A DNA stretch of 64,000 nt from Pseudomonas sp. Choline-02u-1 (GTDB taxonomy: Bacteria > Pseudomonadota > Gammaproteobacteria > Pseudomonadales > Pseudomonadaceae): positions 124,001 through 188,000 of the forward strand of contig NZ_PJBC01000067.1 in assembly GCF_002836515.1 (NCBI RefSeq). The letters run 5' to 3'. The notes beneath the pieces are model-generated. The model saw only the letters and a program-made list of their open reading frames with translations, was not told the DNA's origin and ran no database searches. Both the position numbers and the translations under genes were made by a program. The stretch's first letter is position 1. Every line of letters begins with the position of its first letter. Positions 34,243 to 41,863 of the stretch are shown here, in pieces.

Positions 34243-34743
34243 TCAATCGAACGCGCCGTTAAGTACCTCGTAAATCAGCCCGGTAGCCAGCGCAACGAGG
34301 ATCAGATCGGTGCCCACCTGTTGCCATTCATAGCCGTCATAGTGGGGCAAATGGCCGAGCAGACGCCCGTCCAGCTTCTTGGCGATACCCGGAGGCAGCG
34401 GTTTGCCCCGCGCCAGATTCTTTTGAATGCCCGGCGGCAGTGGCGGCCCCGGATTCCAGTATTCGCCGCGATAGCCGCCGACGATGCCAAGAATATTGCC
34501 GTGATCAACACTGGGTCCCCCACCGCGATTACCGGAGGATGGCTGGCCTTTGTTGCCGTTGCCTTGACCGCTTCCACCCTGTTTCCCGTGGTCCTGCATG
34601 TTCTGCGGTTTGCCCTTGCCGTTGCCTTGGCCGCCTTGCCCCCCTTGTCCCTTGCCATTGCCGGGGTCGGCTAGTGCCGTCGTGCTGCCGATTACAAGCG
34701 CGAGGCAAGACAACGCGACAATCAATTTGCGAGCTTTTCTCAT
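34243..34743 (-). CDS. CigR-like / RcnB-family periplasmic protein
   Basis: A 166-residue exported protein. A signal peptide (LIVALSCLALVIGSTTALAD) is followed by a long low-complexity Gly/Lys/Asn/Gln region (residues 26-75), then PPLPPGIQKNLARGKPLPPG and GYEWQQVGTDLILVALATGL. The paired LPPG(I)-KNL motifs and this ending are those of the RcnB family, annotated in many genomes as anti-virulence regulator CigR. The role in Pseudomonas is unknown. AAGGAA precedes the ATG. Confidence 0.8.
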   Translation of the reverse strand: MRKARKLIVALSCLALVIGSTTALADPGNGKGQGGQGGQGNGKGKPQNMQDHGKQGGSGQGNGNKGQPSSGNRGGGPSVDHGNILGIVGGYRGEYWNPGPPLPPGIQKNLARGKPLPPGIAKKLDGRLLGHLPHYDGYEWQQVGTDLILVALATGLIYEVLNGAFD

Positions 34744-34872
34744 GTGCGATTCCTTCGGTTGGGGGGATGCTCTTGAGTATGGGGGAATGTGCTCAGCTTA
34801 GTGGATTTCTTCTTGCTGACCACTCGGCCTTGCTTCAGGATTCCCACCCTCTCCACCCGCGATCGAAAAGTC

Positions 34873-35031
34873 ATGAACCGTCAAAAGAAGCTGCAGCAGT
34901 TGTTCAAGGAAAAGGCTAAAAAGGCCAACGCCAAACTGGCGCCGAAAAAGCCCAAGTACATCTGCAAGGCCGATCGCCTGAAGCTGGAAGCAGACGCCGC
35001 GCAGGCGGCGGGCGAACACACCGAAAGCTGA
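34873..35031 (+). CDS. DUF2986-family small basic protein
   Basis: A 52-residue lysine-rich protein, MNRQKKLQQLFKEKAKKANA followed by KLAPKKPKYICKADR, matching the DUF2986 pattern (MNRRKKI...KKKANAKLAP-KPKYI-KADR). Strongly positive N-terminal half suggests nucleic-acid or ribosome association, but this is a guess. It converges with the NepI-like gene, whose stop is one base away. Confidence 0.75.
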   Translation: MNRQKKLQQLFKEKAKKANAKLAPKKPKYICKADRLKLEADAAQAAGEHTES

Positions 35032-35032
35032 A

Positions 35033-36244
35033 TCAGCCTTTCTGTCGCGACGTCAGCCAGGTCATCAACGCCGCCAGCACGAGCAACACTGCGCTGGCGG
35101 AAAACGTCAGCCGATAACCGCTGCCGTCGAACAGCAGACCGCCAACGGTAGAACCCGCAGCAATCGACAACTGCACTACCGCAACCATCAGCCCTCCGCC
35201 CGCTTCGGCATCGTCGGGCAACGTGCGTGCCAGCCACGACCACCAGCCCACCGGCGCCGCCGTCGCGATCAACCCCCACCAACCCAGCAACACGAACGTC
35301 GCGATCAGCGAGCTGCCCAGCCCGATCAGCGCCACCGCAATCATCGCCATCAGCAGTGGAATGGCGATCACCACTCTGTACAGACCTGACTTCAGCACCG
35401 ACCCAATGATCACGGTGCCGATAAACCCGGCCAAACCAATGACCAGCAGCATCATCGACAGCAGCGAAACATCGACCCGGGTTACGTTTTCCAGAAAGGG
35501 TCGCAGGTACGTGAACAGAACAAACTGGCCCATGAAGAACAGGCCGGCGCTAACCATGCCCAACGCCACCCGGCGGCTTTTGAACAAAGCAAAGACATTG
35601 CCTGCGCTGGCCTTGCGCGGCGCAGCGGGAAGCGCGGGCAAGCTGATCCACTGCCAGAGCAGCGCAATCAACGCCACTGGAATCAGGCAAAAGAACGCAC
35701 CGCGCCAGCCAATCACACTGCCCAGATAACTGCCCAGAGGTGCCGCCACAACGGTCGCCAGTGCATTGCCGCCGTTAAAAATGGCCAGCGCCTTGGGCAC
35801 GCTGGCGGATGGCACCAGACGCATGGCCAGCGCCGCCGACATCGACCAGAAGCCGCCAATAACCACGCCGATCAATGCGCGACCGATCATGTACACCGTG
35901 TAATTGGGCGCCAGGCCGACCACCAGACCGGACGCGCACATCAGCGCCGTCAACAGCAGCAACAGGCGCTTGCGATCCATCGAGCCGGCGAGCCTGGTGA
36001 TCGTCAGGCTGGTCAGCACCGCGAACGCGCCGGAGATGGCGATGCCATAGCCGGCCAAGCCTTCGCTGATGTGCAAGTCCGTGGCCATTGGTGTGAGCAG
36101 ACTGACCGGCATGAACTCGGAGGCGATCAGGGCGAAGACACACAAGGTCATCGCGAACACGCCGCTCCAATACGCCGGTTGTTCGCCGGTTGCAGATACG
36201 CCCATGGCCTGGGCCGTCGGGTTATCGATTGCTTGAGCCGTCAT
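35033..36244 (-). CDS. MFS exporter, NepI/SotB-like
   Basis: A 403-residue, twelve-helix MFS protein. It resembles NepI: YWSGVFAMTLCVFALIASEF, MPVSLLTPMATDLHISEGLA, GRALIGVVIGGFWSMSAALA and MRLVPSASVPKALAIF appear in order. NepI exports purine ribonucleosides; SotB relatives export sugars. Which applies here is not clear. It is divergent from a LysR gene across 131 bases. Confidence 0.83.
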   Translation of the reverse strand: MTAQAIDNPTAQAMGVSATGEQPAYWSGVFAMTLCVFALIASEFMPVSLLTPMATDLHISEGLAGYGIAISGAFAVLTSLTITRLAGSMDRKRLLLLLTALMCASGLVVGLAPNYTVYMIGRALIGVVIGGFWSMSAALAMRLVPSASVPKALAIFNGGNALATVVAAPLGSYLGSVIGWRGAFFCLIPVALIALLWQWISLPALPAAPRKASAGNVFALFKSRRVALGMVSAGLFFMGQFVLFTYLRPFLENVTRVDVSLLSMMLLVIGLAGFIGTVIIGSVLKSGLYRVVIAIPLLMAMIAVALIGLGSSLIATFVLLGWWGLIATAAPVGWWSWLARTLPDDAEAGGGLMVAVVQLSIAAGSTVGGLLFDGSGYRLTFSASAVLLVLAALMTWLTSRQKG

Positions 36245-36375
36245 GCGAAAACCTGTCTTGAAGAAAAAATCATCGAGGCATTTCTACCCCGCTACTCAGG
36301 CTGCAAAGCTTGACGGATCGGGCTTAACTTGATTAGTAGCGATAATCTTCATGTGCTTTTGAGAAAAATTCAGCA

Positions 36376-37269
36376 ATGAACAACGGCAAAATCAATGACC
36401 TGCAGGCGTTTCTGGCGGTGGCTCAGGAGCAGAGCTTCACCAAAGCCGCCGCCCGCCTCGGCGTAACGCCGTCCGCGCTGAGTCATACGGTCCGCGCGCT
36501 GGAGCAGCGTCTGGGTATCCGCTTGCTCGCTCGTACGACGCGCAATGTCTCACCCACCGAGGCAGGCGATCGCTTGATGCATTCTATTGCGCCGCTGTTG
36601 GAGCAGATCAGCGCCGAGCTTGAGGCCCTCGGTGAACTGCGCGACAAGCCCAGCGGCACCATCCGCATTTCCTGCACGGACGATCAGATTGAATTGTGCA
36701 TCCGGCCGATGCTTGCGCAGTTTTTGCAGGACTATCCAGACATCATCCTGGAGTTTTACGTCGATTACGGATTTACCAATGTGGTCAAGGAACGCTTCGA
36801 TGCTGGCATCCGTCTCGGCGAGTCGATCAGCAAGGACATGATCGCCGTGCGCATCGGTCCGGACTGGCGCCTGGCCGTGGTCGCTTCGCCCGAATACTTC
36901 GCCCGCCACACGGCGCCCTCCACGCCGCATCAGTTGATGGAGCACACCTGCGTCAACATCCGCCACCAACCAGCCGGCGCGATTTACGCCTGGGAGTTCG
37001 CGCACAAGGGTCAGGATTTCAGCGTGAAGGTCGACGGGCAATTGGTGTTCAACAGCATCATGCATGTGCTCAATGCCGCCGTGGATGGCATCGGCGTGGC
37101 CTACGTGCCCGAGCAACTGGTCGCGCCGTATCTGGCCGACGGGCGACTGGTGGAGGTGTTAAGCGACTGGTGCCCGACCTTTCAGGGCTATCACCTGTAT
37201 TACCCGAACAGGCGCCAGGGCTCGGCGGCGTTTGCGGCTTTCGTCGAAGCGCTGAAGTACAACCGCTGA
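36376..37269 (+). CDS. LysR-family regulator, divergent from the NepI-like exporter
   Basis: A 297-residue LysR protein: DLQAFLAVAQEQSFTKAAAR and LGVTPSALSHTVRALEQRLG form the DNA-binding domain, and the effector domain carries FDAGIRLGESISKDMIAVRI. It belongs to the same CrgA-like branch as the regulators at 1711 and 32192. The divergent exporter gene is the likely target. It is followed by the large BIME array. Confidence 0.87.
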   Translation: MNNGKINDLQAFLAVAQEQSFTKAAARLGVTPSALSHTVRALEQRLGIRLLARTTRNVSPTEAGDRLMHSIAPLLEQISAELEALGELRDKPSGTIRISCTDDQIELCIRPMLAQFLQDYPDIILEFYVDYGFTNVVKERFDAGIRLGESISKDMIAVRIGPDWRLAVVASPEYFARHTAPSTPHQLMEHTCVNIRHQPAGAIYAWEFAHKGQDFSVKVDGQLVFNSIMHVLNAAVDGIGVAYVPEQLVAPYLADGRLVEVLSDWCPTFQGYHLYYPNRRQGSAAFAAFVEALKYNR

Positions 37270-37365
37270 CACCAATATGCGCCGAGCCCAACACCGATTT
37301 CCTGTGGAAGTGAGCTCCCTGTAAACGCAGGATCCAATCCAGTTTTCAGCGCAAACGAAACCCCT

Positions 37366-38400
37366 CCAGGAGTGGGCTTGCCCGCGAAGGCGTTGGCACA
37401 TTCAGCATCATCATTGCCTGATGCACCGCATTCGCGAGCAAGCTCGCTCCCACAATGATCCAGCGGCAAATCGACCATCTCCAGCGCAACCAAGATCCCT
37501 GTGGGAGTGGGCTTGCCCGCGAAGGGGTTGGCACATTCAACACCGTCATTGCCTGATGCACCGCTTTCGCGAGCAAGCCCGCTCCCACAATGGTCCGGAG
37601 GCGAATCGACTATCTTCAGCGCAACCAAGATCCCTGTGGGAGTGGGCTTGCCCGCGAAGGGGTTGGCACATTCAACACCGTCATTGCCTGATGCACCGCT
37701 TTCGCGAGCAAGCCCGCTCCCACATTGGTCCGGAGGCGAATCGACCATCTCCAGCGCAACCAAGATCCCTTTGGGAGTGGGCTTGCCCGCGAAGGCGTTG
37801 GCACATTCAGCATCATCACTGCCTGATGCACCGCATTCGCGAGCAAGCCCGCTCCCACATTGGTTCGGAGGCGAATCGACCATCTTCAGCGCAACCAAGA
37901 TCCCTGTGGGAGTGTGCTTGCCCACGAAGGGGTTGGCACATTCAACACCGTCATTGCCTGATGCACCGCTTTCGCGAGCAAGCCCGCTCCCACATTGGTT
38001 CGGCGGTAAATCGACCATCTTCAGTGCAACCAAAATCCCTGTGGGAGTGGGCTTGCCCGCGAAGGCGTTGGCACATTCAGCATCATCATTGCCAGACACT
38101 CCGCTTTCGCGAGCAAGCCCGCTCCCACATTGGTCCGGAGGCGAATCGACCATCTCCAGCGCAACCAAGATCCCTGTGGAGTGGGCTTGTCCGCGAAGGC
38201 GTTGGCACATTCAGCATCATCATTGCCTGATGCACCGCTTTCGCGAGCAAGCCCGCTCCCACATTGGTTCGGAGGCGAATCGACCATCTTCAGCGCAACC
38301 AAGATCCCTGTGGGAGTGGGCTTGCCCGCGAAGGCTTTCGCACATTCAGCATCATCATTGCCTGATGCACCGCATTCGCGAGCAAGCCCGCTCCCACAAT
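37366..38400. repeat. Array of eight tandem 135-bp BIME units
   Basis: Eight units begin at 37366, 37501, 37636, 37771, 37906, 38041, 38176 and 38310; the period is 135 bases, with 134 in unit 7, which lost one G. Each unit holds REP GTGGGAGTGGGCTTGCCCGC, a spacer (TTGGCACATTCA...TGCCTGATGCACCGC), an inverted REP CGAGCAAGCCCGCTCCCACA, and a 45-base linker ending CAGCGCAACCAAGATCCCT. Two linked spacer alleles occur: GAAGGCG with CAGCATCATC (units 1, 4, 6, 7) and GAAGGGG with CAACACCGTC (units 2, 3, 5). Unit 8 has the first allele's spacer after GAAGGCTTTC. The leader before unit 1 is a decayed linker. It fills most of the LysR-peptidase gap; the flanks 37270-37340 and 38401-38517 hold nothing clear. 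Confidence 0.96.
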
Positions 38401-38517
38401 ATTCGAGATCAAATCAAGCATCTTCGTCGTATTCCGATGTGAATTTTCCTGCCGATCTGCCCCCTAAAACTCTGAACGGGCGATACACGTTCGTCGATGT
38501 AAGGAGGGTCAGCACGC

Positions 38518-39624
38518 ATGTCGGATAACCAGGCGCCTTCGCCGCGCAATACTCAGCAATCCACCCAGACGCTATTGAGCCGTTTGCTCATGGCGCGCGG
38601 CCCCGGCGGTCAGGAAGACGAAGTCAGAGCGATCTGTCTGGAAGAATTGCAGCGCCATTGCGATAAGGTCTGGACCGACCGGGCCGGCAATGTCATCGGC
38701 TTGCGCAAGGGCCGCGAACCCGATCCAGACGGGCAGCACGCCGTGCGCATCATGGGCCACATGGATGAGATCGCCATGGTGGTCAAACGCGTCGAGCCGG
38801 ACGGCACGTTGCGGGTGGTGGCTTTGGGCGGCGCCAATCCGGTGAATTTCGGTGTCTGCCCGGTGGATATTCTTGGCGACGCGCAAACGCTGCCCGGTGT
38901 GCTGTCGTTCGGTTCGATGCACGCGACGACAGGCTCGCCACAGGGCCAGGATGTGATGAGCGGCGCGGTCGAGTGGAAAGACGTGCACATCATCACCCGC
39001 CATGATCAGCAGACTTTGCAAGCCATGGGCGTGCGGCCCGGCACGCGCGTTGTGCTCAGCCAGCATTGGCGTACGCCGTTCCGGGTGGGTGACGCCACTG
39101 CGGCGCACTTTCTCGATGACCGCGCGCCAGTCGTCGCCATGCTCCTCGCTGCCGAGCAACTCAAGCACAGCCCCATCGAATTGCGGCACGACACCTACTT
39201 CGTCTTCACCACGCTTGAGGAAGAAAGCAACGCCGGCGCGATGTATGCCGCCGCGCACGTGCCCGGTGACACCACGATTGCTGTGGAAGTCGGCCCGGTG
39301 ATGAGCGAATACGCAACGCGATTGAGTGTCGACCCGATCATCGATACCGGCGACCAGAAAGGCTATTACTCGCGCGGCGTGGTTATGGCTTTGGCCGACG
39401 CGGCCAAGCGTTGCGGCTTCGATCCGCAGTTTGCCCTGCTGCTGGATTTCGCCTCCGACGCCAGTGCGGTGATGAGCTCAGGTATCAGCGCCCAGGCCGG
39501 CTGCATTGCGATCCCGACGGAAAATACCCACGGTTTCGAGCTGGTGGTCGACGGCGCGATTGAGGCGTGTGCGCAGACGTTGGTGGAGTATCTGCAAGGC
39601 CTGCAGAACGAAGCATCGACCTGA
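38518..39624 (+). CDS. M42-family metallopeptidase
   Basis: A 368-residue aminopeptidase/endoglucanase-type (PF05343) enzyme. The metal and catalytic residues are in IMGHMDEIAM (H81, D83), FLDDRAPVVA, FTTLEEESNAGAMYAA (the Glu pair), IAVEVGPV, and IPTENTHGFELVV (last His). M42 enzymes are cytoplasmic dinuclear metallopeptidases that trim peptides and form tetrahedral assemblies. In Pseudomonas a relative sits with the NAGGN osmoprotectant genes, but those genes are not next to it here. AAGGAGGG precedes the ATG by about ten bases. Confidence 0.87.
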   Translation: MSDNQAPSPRNTQQSTQTLLSRLLMARGPGGQEDEVRAICLEELQRHCDKVWTDRAGNVIGLRKGREPDPDGQHAVRIMGHMDEIAMVVKRVEPDGTLRVVALGGANPVNFGVCPVDILGDAQTLPGVLSFGSMHATTGSPQGQDVMSGAVEWKDVHIITRHDQQTLQAMGVRPGTRVVLSQHWRTPFRVGDATAAHFLDDRAPVVAMLLAAEQLKHSPIELRHDTYFVFTTLEEESNAGAMYAAAHVPGDTTIAVEVGPVMSEYATRLSVDPIIDTGDQKGYYSRGVVMALADAAKRCGFDPQFALLLDFASDASAVMSSGISAQAGCIAIPTENTHGFELVVDGAIEACAQTLVEYLQGLQNEAST

Positions 39625-39641
39625 CCGTTGCGCAACAAAAC

Positions 39642-39668
39642 GGGAGGCCATTACAGGCCTCCCTTGTT
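39642..39668. terminator. Terminator between convergent peptidase and DUF3618 genes
   Basis: Eight-base stem GGGAGGCC / GGCCTCCC with the loop ATTACA, followed on the plus strand by TTGTTTC. On the minus strand it is followed by CGTTTTGTTG, so it may work in both directions. Confidence 0.8.
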
Positions 39669-39676
39669 TCTCACCT

Positions 39677-40489
39677 TCACGACGTGCCCAGACCCTGCGA
39701 CAGATCCGACGAAGATGGCCGCGCTGGATCGGTTTTGGTTTCAACCTCGGTTTGCTCGGTGGTTCGGGTCACCGTGTCGCGCACCGCATCGTAGCCCTCC
39801 TGGGCTTTCTGTTTGGCTTTGTCGACCATCCCGGCGCTGGTGCGGCCCATGTAGCGCTGTTCAGTGGAGGTCGTCGGTAACGCCGCACCGAGCAAGGCAC
39901 CCAAGGCGACCCCGGCAGCAGCGACCATCAGCGGCTGCTCTTTGAGCATGTGGTTGAATTGCTGCCCGAGCGCTTGCGAATTGCGCGACAACCGATCGCC
40001 GGCGTCATGCATTGCATGGCTCAGATTTTCCTTGGCGGCCCCGACGTTGTCACCGAGGTGGCTGGCCTTGCCTTTGAGCGACTGATAGCCGCCCTTCAGC
40101 GAGTCAGTGGTGGAGTGCAGATGGGCACGAGCGCTGTCGATGCCGTCCGCCAAACCATCGGCCCATTCGCCAGCCTTGTCCTGATCCGGTCCGCTGCGAT
40201 AGGTCGGTTGCGGCACGGGTGGGCGATTCTGGCTCATCATCAGCCAGAGCAGCCCCACGGAGGTCAGCACCGCCGGCACCGGATTATTGCGCACGCTGGT
40301 GCCGAGGTTAGTGAAGAACGTCGAGCCATTGCTCTGCATCATTCCCCAGGCCTGATCGATCATCTGCCCGGGGGTAAACTTGCTTTCCAGTTGATCGACG
40401 ATATTGCCGATGCTCGCGCGTTGCGCATCGATTTCGCGCTCGATCTGCTCCGGACTTTTTTCCGCTTCGATATCCAGTTCGCTTTTCAT
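39677..40489 (-). CDS. DUF3618-domain membrane-associated protein
   Basis: A 270-residue protein. The N-terminal EKSPEQIEREIDAQRASIGN with IVDQLESKFTPGQMIDQAW is the DUF3618 signature. A hydrophobic segment (PAVLTSVGLLWLMM) follows near residue 75, a long amphipathic helical region with YqjD-like repeats comes next, and a second hydrophobic stretch (LMVAAAGVALGALLGAALP) lies near the C-terminus. The start overlaps the preceding gene's stop (ATGA). Third gene of a coupled operon; family members are induced in stress or stationary phase and associate with the inner membrane. Confidence 0.8.
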   Translation of the reverse strand: MKSELDIEAEKSPEQIEREIDAQRASIGNIVDQLESKFTPGQMIDQAWGMMQSNGSTFFTNLGTSVRNNPVPAVLTSVGLLWLMMSQNRPPVPQPTYRSGPDQDKAGEWADGLADGIDSARAHLHSTTDSLKGGYQSLKGKASHLGDNVGAAKENLSHAMHDAGDRLSRNSQALGQQFNHMLKEQPLMVAAAGVALGALLGAALPTTSTEQRYMGRTSAGMVDKAKQKAQEGYDAVRDTVTRTTEQTEVETKTDPARPSSSDLSQGLGTS

Positions 40490-40914
40490 GAGACTTTCCT
40501 CCGCAGCGCTTCCTGATCCTTGTTCAAGGCGTCGAGGGTGCGATCAGGTTTGAAGTGAGACGGCTCGAATTGTTTCTTCCCGGATTGCAGCATGGCGAAG
40601 CCGATGATCATCACCACCACGCCAACGATCAGCGCGGCCAGCCACGGCGCCATGAACAGGCTCAGGCCGTACACCGCCGACATCAGCAGAATGATGAAGC
40701 CGGCGAGGAACACAATGGCGCCGCCGGCAACCGCACCGATGCCTGCCTTCAGCGTGCTGAGGCTGTTCTGCAATTCGGCTTTGGCGAGTGCCAGTTCCTT
40801 GGTGAACAACGCCGGGACCTCGCGAGACAGTTGCCGCAACAGGCCGACCACCGAAGCGTCATCCGTTTGGCCAAGGGGCCTTGCCCCGCTCAGATCAGAT
40901 TCATCTCTGTTCAT
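40486..40914 (-). CDS. Phage-holin-like DUF1469 (YqjE-type) membrane protein
   Basis: A 142-residue protein with two adjacent hydrophobic helices (GAIVFLAGFIILLMSAVYGL and PWLAALIVGVVVMIIGFAML) preceded by SREVPALFTKELALAKAELQ, the hallmark of the DUF1469/holin-X family. It is not a lysis protein in this context. The ATG at 40914 follows AAGGAGA at seven bases; the GTG just upstream is less likely. It overlaps both neighbours by four bases, so the three genes are translated together. Confidence 0.83.
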   Translation of the reverse strand: MNRDESDLSGARPLGQTDDASVVGLLRQLSREVPALFTKELALAKAELQNSLSTLKAGIGAVAGGAIVFLAGFIILLMSAVYGLSLFMAPWLAALIVGVVVMIIGFAMLQSGKKQFEPSHFKPDRTLDALNKDQEALRRKVS

Positions 40915-41564
40915 CACAGTTCTCCTTTGGTGTCGGGTGCATGCGGTACGGAAGCTCCCGCAAAATCAGCGGGGTGATCATGTTCATCGGGTGAAGTCGG
41001 GGTGATGCCGGTGGCCACTCCCGGATTGGCCTGGCTCGATGGCGGCATTGACGATTCATAGGGCCGCTGCGCGCCGTAATCGGCTGACGGTGGCGTCGAT
41101 GTCGTGCCCTGCGCCGGATCGTGTTCGGCGCTGACCGTCGCCGCCGCAGCCGTGCCTGCCTTGAGAAACCGCGACAGGCCGAAGCCGATGGCAATGCTGC
41201 CGGCGATAAACAAGCCCGGGTTGCTGCGCGCCAGATCCGCTGCATCGTGCAGCAGCTGTTCGGCACTCTTGCCGCGCAGATTGCCCGCCAGCCCGGTCAT
41301 GGAATCCGCCATGTCAGTCAAGTAATCGGACATGCCCAGCGTGTCCTTGTCCTGCAGTTCCGAGACGAAACTTTTAGCCCCTTGCGCCAAGGCTTCGATC
41401 TGCTCGGCCGCCGTATCGCGATACTGGCCGAACTGCGCATCGGCCTGTTGCCGCGCACCGCCCAGCGCTTCATTGACGTCGTCCTTCAAATGTTCAAAAC
41501 CTTGTCCAGGCTTGCTGTTCGGATCACCTGATTCAAAGCCTGCCCTGCTGTCTGAAGTGTTCAT
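40914..41564 (-). CDS. Membrane-associated stress-type protein with Apo/YqjD-like helical region
   Basis: A 216-residue protein, first of the three-gene operon. The N-terminal half is amphipathic and helical (HLKDDVNEALGGARQQADAQ, YRDTAAEQIEALAQGAKSFV), a GNLRGKSAEQLLHDAADLAR block leads to one hydrophobic segment (PGLFIAGSIAIGFGLSRFLK), and the C-terminal 70 residues are low-complexity and Pro/Ser-rich. I do not recall a firm family name, although nutrient-deprivation-induced proteins look like this. The ATG at 41564 follows AGGGG. Confidence 0.72.
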   Translation of the reverse strand: MNTSDSRAGFESGDPNSKPGQGFEHLKDDVNEALGGARQQADAQFGQYRDTAAEQIEALAQGAKSFVSELQDKDTLGMSDYLTDMADSMTGLAGNLRGKSAEQLLHDAADLARSNPGLFIAGSIAIGFGLSRFLKAGTAAAATVSAEHDPAQGTTSTPPSADYGAQRPYESSMPPSSQANPGVATGITPTSPDEHDHPADFAGASVPHAPDTKGEL

Positions 41565-41863
41565 GTGGCCCCTCGCGTTCTGACTGGAAACGGAAAAAAC
41601 GGAGCTACACGGCAACATTGCCTCGAGCCCCCACATAGAAAAGGACGGAGCAGCTTGCGCGAGAGTTCAAAGAGGTTGATGAGCGTGCAACGTCTGGCCT
41701 GGATCACCGACGAAAGGTTGCGCCTGGCGAGATTGCGTTGAGCTTCTGCGCCTGGCCGCGGTCAAGACAAGGCACTAGCATTTATTTGGAACACGACGCT
41801 GAAACCCGCAACAACGTCGATAGATGGCAGAATCCCCACACCCTGATCACTTCGGAGACCGCA

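Noticed and set aside
37366..38400. CRISPR array
   Set aside because: Units are contiguous 135-base BIMEs with no unique spacers and no cas genes nearby.
37200..38442. Long open frames on both strands through the BIME array (up to 336 codons, a 45-residue repeat)
   Set aside because: 135 is divisible by three, so any open frame in one unit stays open in all. The same happens in several frames on both strands, and the translations are REP sequence without protein character.
40486..40914. Phage holin / prophage remnant
   Set aside because: The holin-like DUF1469 gene sits in a conserved stress-type operon with no other phage gene near it.
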